A stretch of 64,000 nt of DNA from Wyeomyia smithii (taxonomy: Eukaryota; Arthropoda; Insecta; Diptera; Culicidae). Of this stretch, positions 24,501-36,474 are shown in pieces. The position numbers and the translations under genes are program-made. Within the stretch, counting starts at the first letter, position 1. The number at the start of each line of letters is the position of its first letter. The stretch covers positions 47,553,897 to 47,617,896 of the forward strand of contig NC_073696.1 in assembly GCF_029784165.1 (NCBI RefSeq). The letters run 5' to 3'. A model generated the notes under the pieces. The model did no database searches. It was not told where the DNA came from and worked only from the letters and a program-made list of their open reading frames with translations.

Positions 24501-26224
24501 TTAGCAGGAAAATATATTTTTTTCTTGCTTGTTTAATGTAGAAATTTGGTGTCTCCGGAGAAGTTTTTTTTATTGCTGGGTCATTTCATGGCAAATTGTC
24601 CGGTCACGATTGTTATTGCCCGTTCTTCAACTTTTTCTTTGCAATAAAATTTTTCGAAAACTTACGAAGACATCAAGTGAACAAAAACTAACAAGCAAAT
24701 AAGCATGTTATCTTAGAATAAATATCAACCAATTTTTCTGTTCATTCCACTTTTCTCGGAATACGATAATTTGTCGGAGCGCCGAAGACCAGTAAAGGTA
24801 ATAATCCAGATTACAATCTCCCAGCTATTTAGTATTTGATTTAATTTAAGTGCTTTATCATGATAATGGCAAGTGGATTTTGGCGAAGCTTCGTAACTTT
24901 ACAGACGATCTTTTATGATTCTACGATAAATGCACTCACAACAAATCTAACAGTTAAACATATTTAAACTGCGGAACGTTATGCCGTTTGATAAATGAAC
25001 AATGATACAGTTCATAAATCGCTGTTATGACATAATCTAACTCAAAATTAGTTACTAAACGGACATGATAGCCTTTTAAAAACTGCTATCTGGCTTCGTT
25101 AAACATTTTATGTATTGTGCCGTGTCAAAAAAACGTGTGTATAAATCTATAAAAATATATCCATTAAAATGAAAAACTAAGAAATTTTCTAATCAAATTG
25201 AAATCAAGAAAATTTCGTAAAAGACACGCAGAAAAAAAATGAAACAAATGTAAATTTACGCGAAAAATTACGGAGTTGTATCTAAGACAAGAACCGCATA
25301 GTTGACGTAAGCCACGTTGATTTTGTTTTTGCATTAGAACCTTGTCAGCGTTTAAAATTGAGCAAATATTATTTGTACTATGTACTACAAAACCAGTCTG
25401 TCGGTGCACAGTAGGGTGCCAATGGAATGTATGGAAAAAATTGACTTTCGAGTTTCGTTTAGTGGTTTGAGTACTGCTAAAAGCTCGCGAATCTAACGAG
25501 AAATGGCAGAAATCGCTTCAGAACTGTTAATTTTAGATGTTTTATTGTGCACCCGTAATTTTTAGTCAGACGTAGTCCTACGTCAAAATTTAGAATATGA
25601 ACCCCAGTAAAGCATCTAAATTTGAACGGTTTGGAATCGAACAAATTGGTTTCGGCAGTAATAGCGAAGCCTGCCAACTACCTTTAAAACGTCGCGCATT
25701 TATATATAACTTCAATAATGCCATTCGTAAAAGTTCAAGTCCCACCTGCTGAAATATATTTTTCATTGTTTCTAATAGAGTAGTGAGAGGCAAAAGTACG
25801 CACTTAATTGTTTTTGCAGCAGGACTATTGCAAAAAACTATCATAAATCTCGGTTTTGTTTCCAAGCGGTACATGATTCTTTTGTCTTCAAAATTACTAT
25901 ATTACTAGAGTTTTTCGAATTTCGTTTGTAGCATGAGAATTTAATTTTTTGAAAAAAAAAAACTCAAATTCGAACTGCGTATGAGGCAGAAGTTCACACT
26001 GTATAAACAGTATAGTTATTGCTATCCATAATAAAGTTAATGATATTTTATTAATTTTGCACCGATTCATCTTAGCTGTGTTAGAACGGTGCCCCAAAAG
26101 AATTTTCTTAATCCTGGAAATCCGGTTTTCCGAAGATATGTTCCGAAACTAAGAGATTTTATGAATATTTAAACTGAATTTTACAATTATTGGTTCAAAG
26201 TTTACAAAATTACTTCCACAGGCC
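24501..26224. other. no gene; one palindromic motif
   Basis: AT-rich sequence. The palindromic phrase agacgtagtcctacgtcaaa at 25568-25587 resembles the right end of the insert at 55632-57804 and may be a fragment of that family. Confidence 0.35.
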
Positions 26225-26905
26225 GGTTTTCATGGTTTTGGGTGATATGCCTCGAAAGTGGACATTCCGGAATAGACTCCACTGGGGCTTCCAAAGGCCA
26301 TAGAAACAGTTAAATAAATCGAGGTCAAATACCATCTAATATGGGTATTTTCGGAACCAGGATGATGCACAGAGATCCAAAACAACCCGGGACGCCATTT
26401 TGGATGCTAAAATGATACCAAGAGACCTGAAAAAGACTCCAGATGAACCGGAAGTCATTATCTTGAGTTTAAACAGGGCACCTGGAGTCGATTTCTGATC
26501 TCAGGATATCATTTTAATTCCAGCAATACACAAATTGGGGCCTAGTCGACCATTTTAGGTTGTTTCCGAGAAACCGGAAGTCGCTATCTTGGAATCCAAA
26601 ACAGAGTTTGGGGTCGTTTTAAGGTCTCAGGGCAGCATCCCGATTTTAGAAATACGCATATTGCCTGGTATTTGGCTATATTTTCTTTTTCTCAGAAACC
26701 GGAAGTCGCCTTTTGGGATCTAAAATGGTGTCTGGGGTCAATTTTCCAGTCTCTAGGCACTATCTCGATTACGGAAATACGCATATTGCGGGGTATTCGA
26801 CCATTTTAGGTTGTTTTCTAAAGACAGGAAGTCGCCATCTTGGAATTCGAAATGGCGTCTGAGCCATTTTCCTATCTCTGAGCATCATTCCGGTTGCAAA
26901 AATAT
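26225..26905 (+). repeat. tandem repeat D array, ~124-bp unit
   Basis: (a)ccggaagtc(g/a) or a close variant recurs at about 26450, 26574, 26698 and 26826, with gacgccattttgg-like text earlier. Each unit continues with tctggggtc, a catcccgatt block, aatacgcatattg and accattttaggttgtttt. Confidence 0.7.
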
Positions 26906-29068
26906 CTATTTTTTTAAATTTATATTGTTATGCTATTTTTTTAAATTTATTTTATTTTTAATTTCTTTTTATTTTTTTCTCATTAGGCTGATACAAATTT
27001 CGAATTCTTTTTATGTCCAAGGTTATCAAAGTTAGCAGAGGGGGTGGCAAACAATAAATAACACCGAGACGATAAAAAAAGAGCTATCTTTGATCAAAGT
27101 TTGTGTGCAAGTTATGACGTTTGTAACTTGCACTCAAATAAATGTTGAAAAATAACACTTTATTATTATTATTATTTATTTCGCTTGCCTTTCGACGACA
27201 CTTTAACTGTCACCTGACTTGTTTGTTGCTAAATTAAGCATTTATGCTGTCGGAAAACCAATGAAATGAACAAAACGGTTAGAGCTTTTTTTCTTCCCCT
27301 TCCAATATTCAAGATTTTTGAAGGGGGGGAGGGGGGGTGACATAAAATGAAAAAAATAAAATTTGTAACGGCCTTATATATTTCTAATTTATCTGATTTT
27401 TTTGTCGCCAACATTATTTTCAACTACATAAAAAATTAGAAAACTCGAAAAAATGGTCAATCAATATCACCCTAACCTTAACGTTGAAGTATTCATACTA
27501 GGGGTGATTCAAATATTGAGTAACAAAAAAATTTGATTTCTGAATAACTCCTGCCACCTTGTCTAACATTTTTACTTTTCTCAATACACGGGAAATAAAA
27601 TATGTCACAGTAGTGGCGGCAGAATAATGGCGGCAGAAAGGTAATTCTATGCTAAACAGAAAAGACGAATTTATACGTTGCTTGTTTTGATTATGTTCAC
27701 GAACTTTGAATCATGTGTGTCGCTCAATTTTATGTGTAGTAGGGTAAGCTCACCGGTTTTGGTCATAGTAGTATATTGTGTATAAAAGATATTCACTTTT
27801 CTATTTTACCTAAATATAATAATTGAAAACTTTAATGGTGAACTCGGGTGATTCCACTGACGGAAAATAAGTTGGAATGAGGAAAAGATTTTGTTTTCTG
27901 TATATATTTTTTAAAATTAAAAGGCTCATCTGAGCCTTTATATGACCATAGCATTCCGTTATTCACCATTCGGGCGTATATTGGCCAAGAAAATGGTAAA
28001 ATCACACGAATTTGTTTTGTAACTTGACAATACCATCTAATTTGCTTCATTTGAATAAAATTCTTGGAGGTAACTAAGCTGTACCCGGCATATTTGTCAA
28101 TCAATTTAACCGAAATGAGAGTTTTGCCAAATACACCTGATGTATGTATTCTGTAAACAATCCAATCAAATGGAAATTGGGAAATTATTCCTGAATTAAG
28201 TGTTATTGTTACTATTAAACTCTAGGACTATTCCGTTTTATCTACAATCTAAATTAGCCTGCATGCGGCATATAATTCCTAAAATTAAGTTTGACTTGTT
28301 AATTTAAGCAACGCTAGTTCTAGCCAAAGTACGACAACCACAAATTCGGCGTTCGTGCAATCAAATCAAATAAATGCCTGACTTCCAAACCTATTTTCTA
28401 ATTTATATAATGTTTCAAACAACCCGCGGTCGTGAAAAGCAAACAAAACTGTACTCCCACATAGCGATTATCGCTCAACAAGAGCCCGAAACATTGCCAT
28501 GTGCACATATTTATTTGCGAGAAATCCCCGCACAAACGACATCGGTGTCAGCGCACATTTGCTGTTGCAGCTATCGTAATCACGCAATGAGCACACAGCA
28601 AATGAATTCGGCGCATTGCTGAGGCTCAATGCTTCCAAGCTGGGAAAATTCCGAAAACAGAACAACACTCCAAACCAAATACCGAGCTCAAACCGAGTGT
28701 GATTAACCAGAACGCTGGCTGTTTTGGCGAATTCACTTAACTCGCGGTTCAACATAGACACACTTGTCAATCCACAAATTAAATATACTCCGGCGGTTGC
28801 AAAAAAAAAACAGCCATCCGCAATCCACTGGGATAAATGAGTCAAATTGGAAGCGCAAACGAAACGTCTGCAAACCAGTTTGTCGCAGGCTAATTTCGAA
28901 AGTGTACTTCACCAGACGTTGGGTAAATATGGCAATCACTGTTCCCTAGGAATATTTTATTTTGCGCAGTCTAATAGGAATTTGGCAAGCATGCGATGTG
29001 GAAATTTTTCCATATTTAAAAACCGGCGAAATCAAAGAACGCCGAATGCCACGACTTGCGATATTTAC
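26906..29068. other. no gene seen
   Basis: AT-rich with T and ATT tracts (26920-27010, 27160). The 125-codon minus frame at 28468-28845 overlaps plus-strand frames and shows no domain. The more GC-balanced DNA from 28360 onward could be intronic regulatory sequence of the exon candidate that follows. Confidence 0.35.
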
Positions 29069-29250
29069 CTGGTTAGTTAGTTAGAGGAGATCGCGCTCGA
29101 AAGTTCTCTGTCTCGGTGTAGTGCGCAATTCAATTGCCAAAGGTCCTAGAAGTTGGAGGGTGCAGCGACAACAGCAGCAACAGCAGCAGTTGATTGTTAC
29201 CGCCAAAGCTCTGGCACTTTGTGTGATTGATCAGCACGGCACAAGTTTCA
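29069..29250 (-). other. possible 5' UTR exon with promoter (minus strand)
   Basis: On the minus strand TTTATAA at 29277-29271 is followed about 25-30 bases later by a plausible start near 29245. A CAG/CTG-rich leader (tgctgctgttgctgctgttg) follows, ending in taaccAG|GTAAAT with the donor at 29068-29063. Together these fit an insect first non-coding exon opening into a long intron that would contain 0.5-29 kb of this window. No downstream exon is recognised, so the gene is unknown. Confidence 0.25.
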
Positions 29251-29279
29251 CAAGCTAGATAGATGAATGGTTATAAACC

Positions 29280-31734
29280 CGGTACAGAGGCGGTACGAGA
29301 CGTGATCGTCGCCAATTTTTACACTTTTTAGGTCGTTTAGCGGAGAAGATGGATCACGTTTTCACCTCCAGCTGAGCGCTACTATGACGAACTGGGATTT
29401 TCACCTAGACACCTTTTGCTTCGGTTCACACAATTTTTCAAACTTATTTTTATTGCCCGTGCTATTCGAAACTGTTGTAACGCAAATCGCCAAACGGAAA
29501 ACAATAACTATAACTTTTTCTTTTTCCGCACCCGGTTAGGTTGAACAATTAGTGGAGGTTTTTTTTTGTTATTCGCGCGCACGCAGGCTTTCGTTGCGTG
29601 TTAACTTTCGTGGTTGGATGCAAAAATTTGGACAAAACGGCGTGAAATGATCAAGCTGCACTTGGTGAAATGTTTGCGCACAGACGTGTAGGATATACGT
29701 GTTAACAGGTTGCTGTCCAAACTGGAACTGCTTCAACTTCGGTTCACGCAAGTAAAGCTACCCGCGGGCCGGTGCTGCGCAGCGGCATCACTCGGCTTTA
29801 GCGTAAAAGCTTGCCTGCAACGATCATGCTGTCCGTTCGGAAAGTGAGCTTTTTGCGGGTTGTGTTTTGATTCGCTGCTTCTTGTCGTTGAGCTTGTGTG
29901 AGTTTTGTTTACATTTACGCTGGGTGCCCACAAGTGGGTGGTAACTCAAAGCTTGGTAGCGGGTAAAAAAAGTTAATTCAATTGCGCTCCAAAATGGCAC
30001 GTCAGCTTGCAAGAGCGCCGGCTGACTAACCCACGCACAATGCACACAATCTAATAACGAAATCCGTGTGATGCTTAGCTGATACCAAATTGTATGACAC
30101 AAAGTGAGTGTCACCATTCTATGACATTTCGAACCTTCGTCATTATCGTCTGGCTTACCGTTGGCTGCAAGAATGACGCTGCGACATAAACTTTTTTCTC
30201 TTACGATGAAACTATAATGTTTCGAGTTAAGAAAACTCGAAATTTACTCGGGTACGACGTCGAGCGAATAACAGTTGTTCACCTGACGGAACGTGATGAA
30301 GCTCCCAATCGATAAATTTGGTTAATACGGTCGAAAGTAGCTCTCAAGACAGTATATATAACATCGACTTACGCTTTGCGCTCGATTTTCCCAATGCGAT
30401 TTGATGTGAGGTCCAAAAGGTTCGACTTCAGATTTGCGTATTTTCGTTGCACCAACGGTTCGTTAAAAATGCGGTGCGGTAAGGTCGTTTAGAAAACGGT
30501 ATATTTTCGCTGAGCCATGGACGAACAACTGTGCAAGAGCTTTCTTCGCAAGAAGCACACCATCAACTTCTTCAAAAGTCAATCAATGCAACAAAATCAA
30601 TTTTGCAGTAATTTGATTCACACCTCGCAGAGTAAACAGCCTCATGGTTAGAAGGTATCGAAATTTTCGAAGACGGGTGATGCGAATCAGGCGGCAACAT
30701 TGGGACAACACATCCATTGGTAATCGATTTATCACCCAGAATCATAAAAACTAGATTTAGAACTCGCCCGAGGTAGTTACAATATAAATTAGCCTGGCAC
30801 AAATTGAAAAGATTCATTCTTGGAGTTGTGATTTGAATAGAATTGTCATGTTGAATCAAACCAGAAAAATCACACAATAGAGGAATAGAGGAATGTCTAT
30901 GAAAAATAGTAGATGCTTTTAAATAATTGATCGTGATCCTTTTAAACATAGAAATCTTCCATGTGCGGTGGCGAAAATCGTGCCCGTCTGTTGTTGTGCG
31001 ACAGCGATTAGAACACCCACGAAAAAGGTGTTAATAGCTGTTCAATTGACTGCGATCGCGTCGAAAGACGTTATATGAAGTACTAAATAACTGAAGAGCA
31101 TAAACGCTGTCATCCAGTCCAGTGATGATGTCGTATCATCCAATCATATTTTGTTCCAAAAATTTAAAAAAATCAGATCGACTATAATAATTCATTTTAT
31201 ATGAGTTTTCTTCAAAAAAAAAAAATAGGTTTACGAAGGCGAAGAGAACGTAGTATGGATGGGTTTTTTCAGTTTTTTTTATAATAGTTGAACTCCCGTT
31301 TATCCAAGCATCTCTGTCCCAGCGTCCATAAGGCTTGCGTAGAACTTGGGACAGGTATGTTTGGAACGGCAGTAAAGTTGTAGAAACTTTTCTATGATCG
31401 AACAAGTAAACATTGAGATGATGATATCTTCATGATATCAGTATCAGGGAAATGAGCCACTCGTATATCGCAAAAGCATCCTAAACTCTTTAGTACAAGA
31501 CTGTAACTGTAACGGCAACTGTGTATACCGCAGTGCTGGCCCACACTCTGCACTATTTCAATCAAACAAACCGTTTTTCTGATACAAAATACAAAAACAG
31601 TAGTAGTGAGTCAACGTGAACATTCAATATCATAAAATGACTTCTTTATCAGAGAGGAACAACTGTTAAAACCTTCAGCGAAATCGGAAATGACATGTTA
31701 AAAAATTGTTTCATTCATTTTCTATGGAACGACA
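29280..31734. other. no firm feature
   Basis: Moderately GC-rich to 30600, compatible with promoter-proximal DNA of the exon candidate at 29069-29250. No recognisable ORF or repeat end. Confidence 0.35.
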
Positions 31735-32780
31735 CAGCAGAACAAAGCGAAGACAGATGTTGCGAAGACCGGATGTGGATAATCTAGTACACCCCAGAAG
31801 GCTGTCGAAAAGTGTATGGGCCAAGAGTGGCTGCGCTGTCCGAACAACTCGATACCATAATGGCGAACAGACGGAACATCGCCGGTTACCTCAAGCAGAG
31901 CCTCCTCCTGCTTCAGAACACCATTGATGAGACTAGAAAAGAGCACGCGCAACTCGTAGCTCTAGTGGAGGCAGCCGGGAAGGAGGCGACTGCATCTAAA
32001 GAGGTGCAGATAGACACCCCCTCGTTCGCAGCAGTCTGCGCTACGGGACCAACCGCTAAGAGAATGAGGCGACTCCCGGAGAAGCTGCAGTCGGGAACAA
32101 AAAGAAACGCGAGAGAGCACACCAGGATCAAAGTCCACCGAAAACTCGGCCGAAGAGGAGACTGCGTGGAAACCTAAGTCAAGAAAGCGTCAAGAAGGTG
32201 CGAAGCGCCAAGATGGCGAAGGGATCAAACATCCAAGTAAGGTCAGAAAGGCACGAAGCAGAAGGGATGCCCTCATACTAAAGACGGACGGGTCGAAGTG
32301 CTCACAAGTCTTGAAGTAAATGAGTAGCGAAGCCCAGCTCAAAAAATTTGGGAGCGGATGTGCGGAATATCCGTCTTTATCCGATTGTTGAGCCCTGAAA
32401 GGAAGCCACGAGCAATAGAGCTACCTACAAGACGATGACTGAGCAGGTTCTAGGAAAAGAGGTGCAAGCTCGGGCACTCACCTCTCCAGCTCTAAGCTCT
32501 AACCTCGACGAAATCACCGAAAGGTGCGACGTTGCACAAGCCCTCAAGGAAAAGTGCGGAATGGAAGCGGACACTGGTCAATCCGCCTCCGAAAAGGTCC
32601 AGCTGAGACCCTGGTGGTCACTTTCCGACTAGCGTCGGCAGATGCGAACCTAGCTCTGAAGACAGCCAAACTTAAGGTGGTTAGTATGTCCCCTGGGCCA
32701 AACCGAGGTGCTTTGAGGGAGGGCATAAGTCCTGAGCCTGTAAGGGGCCAGACAGTAGCCAAGGGAACATCCATAATTAA
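31735..32780 (+). pseudogene. R1-clade non-LTR retrotransposon ORF1 (gag-like), decayed
   Basis: Consecutive fragments in different frames read as the ORF1 of R1-clade retroelements. First comes a helical stretch with LKQSLLLLQNTIDETRKEH and a basic linker (31812-32177). Then SSNLDEITERCDVAQAL (about 32480-32545) and FRLASADANLALKTAKLKV (about 32622-32680) match the conserved part that normally precedes the zinc knuckles. No CCHC box survives. Several frameshifts and stops break the reading. ORF1 proteins of this clade bind the element RNA. The assignment rests on remembered family patterns. Confidence 0.6.
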
Positions 32781-32784
32781 CGTA

Positions 32785-32885
32785 GCTTTTTTTTGCCCCC
32801 CCCCCCCCTCAACCCTGTTTCGTCACAATTCGTTACAAAGTTAGGATCCCCCTCTAGATAATTACGTAGCTTTATAATTCATGGT
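32785..32885. repeat. C-tract repeat insert 1 (family as at 11540)
   Basis: aattaacgtagc, a 13-base C run, then ttcgttacaaag, cccctc and aattacgtagcttt. It interrupts the R1 ORF1 frame. Confidence 0.45.
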
Positions 32886-32994
32886 CTGAAAAGACTGTGG
32901 GGAGCTTCCCAAGTACTTGGCATACTCCGGAAAACGAGACGCCAAGCACTTTATGGGAGGCCACCTCCGCTAAATCAGCTACACGGGTGTAAGG

Positions 32995-33123
32995 GTGACA
33001 CAACTGAACCAAAACCACTACTACGCGGGTAAGCAGCTGTTACACCAAGCAGCCTTTGAGTGGCTGTCGGACATAGTCATCGTATCGGACCCCTACCGTA
33101 TCCCTCCCGAAAACGTTAACTGA
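32995..33123 (+). pseudogene. R1-clade ORF2, start of endonuclease domain
   Basis: One open stretch reads VTQLNQNHYYAGKQLL and then WLSDIVIVSDPYR. This is the N-terminal signature of APE-type endonucleases of R1-clade elements (Q-N-N and the SEPY-like block, here SDPY). It stops at 33122. The rest of the endonuclease is missing, and the next recognisable ORF2 piece is at 37826. Confidence 0.6.
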
Positions 33124-33144
33124 GTCACGAACAAGAGGCCGTTC

Positions 33145-33235
33145 AATAATTACGTAAGCATTTTTTTTTCATATCTCAACTCAACTCAACTTCTTGTAAG
33201 ACATCGTAAGATTTTGTGATAACCCCCCCCCCTCC
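33145..33235. repeat. C-tract repeat insert 2
   Basis: caataattacgtaagc, a T run, cttgtaagacatcgtaagat and a C run (cccccccccctcctcc), the same grammar as 11540-11810. Confidence 0.45.
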
Positions 33236-33413
33236 TCCTAGCAAGATCTCACTACCACCATATATAGATTTTTATCCGTCGGCATACTACATCACAACCT
33301 CCCGCATTACGGCTCCCATGACCGGGAAAGGGACCAATATTCCCAGAGCTCCGACACTAGCCATCTGCAGTGAGAGGCAGGCGTTTTCATCACTACTCGA
33401 CCGACGCCGTCCA

Positions 33414-36063
33414 TCTATTAAATAAAAATAAGTTGGTGTCTGTATAACGGCGTTTCACTCCAAATAGAATCAACGGATTTGAATGATTCTTTTTGTGTTT
33501 GTTTTGTCTTGATCTTCGACGTGTTTATAAGCCATAAAAATAACAATAATCAACTGATAAAGTTAAAAAAAACTGAAATTCATTTTCGCCTTCTACCGCC
33601 TTTTACTCCAAAAACAACGTCATGAGAATACTATGATTACATTCTATGAGCGGTAGACAAGCTGCGTCGTTATTGAGGCGTCGTCGTAAACAAGTACCTG
33701 TTAATGATTCACATAAAAAGTGATATTCGTTTTCGCTGCCTACTACACCTTTTCTATGCAAAAGCGCTTTAGCGTGGCAGCAGCAAACTCGACATGCATG
33801 TGAATACTCTTAACGTGGCTTTGATTTTATTCAAGGGCATATACTTGATAATGTAAATTAATTTTCTGGCTTATCTGAGCAAAGTTGTATATAATCGTTT
33901 TATTTATCTGATAAATGAAAAGAAAGAACAAGAATAACACTACATGTGCGATGTTAGCTGGTAAAAGAAACGTGTAGTTTTTGCTTCTCAAAAAACATTG
34001 ATTTCCGTTCATGTTTCGTTAAATAGGCACTATTGCATTCCTACAAATCTCTGGATTTACAATTCATTGTTGAATGTTGAATTGAAATTATAATGTTGCG
34101 AAGTGTCAATTGCACTGTGCTTAGGCAGCAGATCTGCCTCAAAAATCATATGAAATATTAATGTTATTGAAGCGAAAATTTCGATGCTCCGTGTATCCAG
34201 ATATTACCTACGTCACGTGAAAAACAATTGGTATCATGTATGTTTGAAAAAAAAAAGATACCCGAAAAATGGTTAGCCATTAGGTTTTGCGAGAATTTTT
34301 GTTCAGGACAAAACCATATTGTCACTATGCCATGGCAATAACGAAAATCAACTGGAAAAGTTATAAAACGTTAAAAAGCAACCCTTGATATTTCCCACCC
34401 TTCTGAGATTCTGAGAGGTTTTCTGTGAGTTTTAGTGAGTAACGATTTTTTGTAGCCTTTGATCGGAAAAATTCGGAACAAGTTTTCATCACCGGGGCGT
34501 ACTTAAACGATAGCCTTCATTTTTTTTATATTTTATGGAATAGTTCTATGCGATTTTCGTTTTGGTTTCTGTTGATGCCACTTAAATTCAACGTCGGTTT
34601 CTGTTAATTTGTGCTGTGACTGTTTTTCAAGAAAGAAGAAGACACTGTCGGTACGTAATAAACATAATAGATTAAAAATAATGATATGTTTTTGCAAGAA
34701 TCCTGAGGAGTATTCATTCTGGTTTCAGTTGGTTTCGATTAATTTTCTTCCACATGTAGTGTGAATGCTTCCTAACGAAGATGCCGCTAAGGTATTTTAT
34801 AAAAGGAATGTTTTCTAATCTATATGATCAAACTGATTCTTGCATATCTTCCAGTTGACTTTGACAAATTTCTGCTGTGGTCGAAGTGTTTTTGTTCAGA
34901 TGGAGTTGTTGTTAGTGGAATGTTCAAACACTTAACATGCCGTTGAATTAAAATTAAATTCGTTGTTTTTGTTCCAGTTTTGCGAGTTAAGACACGAGTA
35001 GTAGCAGGTCAATAAAAATGTCAGGCTCCGCAACACTGAAGATAGAATATCAAAAAGTCAGAAAATATACGAGTCCCGAAGGGAAGTTGATCGGTTAAGA
35101 ACAAGACGAGCTCGAAATGCACGACGTTCGACACCCCATATATCTCAAAATCGTCAGTTACACACTTAGTTTCCATAGTCTTTAAACGAGTCTTGAACAA
35201 AAGAAAAATGAAGTATAATAACTTAGACACTCAATTGAGAGAAAAATGCTAATCAAATATTTTCAAATACTACTGCTTTATAGATTCAAGGTCAAATTTA
35301 CCACCGAACAGATGCATTGCTGCCACTTCCCGATGGCAAATGTACTTGAAGCGACAATTCTGACAGGAAACTACAAAGGAGAAGTCGTAATAATCCCGCG
35401 TATCTCGATTACTCCTACCGATTTGCCGTTAAATTTTAAACGTCTGCAATTTCCCGTGCGTCGGTCGCGCATTCGCGATGACTATTGATAAAACCCAAGG
35501 ACAGTCACTGAAAATTTGTGGCATAAACTCCGAGTATTCATCTCACATGAACAGCTCTATGTCGCATATTCACGTGACCCTGACCCCGACATTGTGGAAT
35601 ATATAGAATTTAGTGGCTAGGACCGCCTTGACCACTTTCACATGTTTCGTATATTCCGAATTTTAAGCTTGAATTATTTAGAATTCTGAAGTTTTTTATA
35701 AAATCTGTTCCAGTGAGATTGGCCTGGCAGAAGGGTTTTACTATATTTGCATTAAGCCAAGCTTTTGAATAATTGAAAAAAATAATGTAATAATTTCCTT
35801 CAGAATATTTAAAAGAATGACTGTTTATTTTCAGAAATGTATTGAAATGATTTGATTATGGTTGAAAAGTGCTTCATAATGTTCAATGAAAAAAAAAAAC
35901 GTAGAATTTTACGAGCGCAGGATTGAAAAAATAAACTAAAAACAAATCAGAGCCGAAACATATCGTAGGTATGTTTTTTAGTAGCAGTTAGATATTTCAG
36001 TTTTTGCAATACAACAGTCAATAAAACTCAAGGCGCCGGTACGAAGTTCGCCGGGTCAGCTAG
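33414..36063 (+). mobile_element. Helitron, 2.65 kb, both ends present
   Basis: The 5' end TCTATTAAATAAAAATAAGT follows an A (33413). The 3' end is a short hairpin (CCGG-tacgaagttcg-CCGG at 36037-36054) followed by gtcagCTAG and a T (36064). TC...CTRR ends, a subterminal hairpin and insertion between A and T are diagnostic of Helitrons. A helicase remnant lies near the 3' end. The interior (33500-35240) is AT-rich and decayed, so the copy is non-autonomous. It sits inside the R1-clade relic. Confidence 0.75.
35250..35610 (+). pseudogene. Helitron PIF1-like helicase, C-terminal fragment
   Basis: Three pieces in different frames: VLEATILTGNYKGEVVIIPR with FKRLQFPV (35345-35455), TIDKTQGQSLKICGI (35481-35525), and HEQLYVAYSRDPD (35546-35584). 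They match in order the last helicase motifs of the Helitron RepHel protein (the KAQGQTL-type motif V and the LYVA.SR motif VI), here with a Tyr in the usual Cys position before SR. The Rep nuclease part is absent. Confidence 0.75.
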
Positions 36064-36211
36064 TATGATATAGCTTTTAATGACTTGTTTTTCTTGATCA
36101 ATACACTTAGAAATCAAAAAAAAGCTTGTACGGTGTTTGAAGCTTTGGCAAAGCTTAACTTGCTCAACGTTGGCATCAAAAGTTCATTCAGCAAAATGGT
36201 GCGGAGTCGAT

Positions 36212-36430
36212 ACCCTCCCAGTTGGTCTCGAGGTACGATGCTGGCCTAACAAGCTAGTCGTCATAGGTCCGAGTCTCGGCTCAGGAGAGACTGTTAGTGT
36301 CAATAGGATCGTAGCGCTAGCCCCGAAATTGTCCTGTACACTTTACAGTTGGCTGCGAAGTCTGTGTATAATAAAACAGAAGGTCGAGTTCCGAATCGGA
36401 ATGTAGCACCAAGGCTTTGCTTTGCATTTT
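36212..36430 (+). mobile_element. tRNA-derived SINE with 15-bp target duplication
   Basis: TGGTGCGGAGTCGAT flanks both sides exactly (36197-36211 and 36431-36445). The body opens with an A box (TGGTCTCGAGG, 36223-36233) and a B box (GGTCCGAGTCT, 36266-36276) at tRNA-like spacing, followed by a non-tRNA tail. It is a different family from the 490-bp SINE elsewhere in the window. The perfect duplication suggests a fairly recent insertion. Confidence 0.85.
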
Positions 36431-36474
36431 TGGTGCGGAGTCGATCATAGGCGTGATGTTCCTGACCAAGTCTA

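Noticed and set aside
28468..28845. 125-codon minus frame with hydrophobic segments
   Set aside because: No homologue recognised, no splice context, contains a homopolymer-derived FFF stretch.
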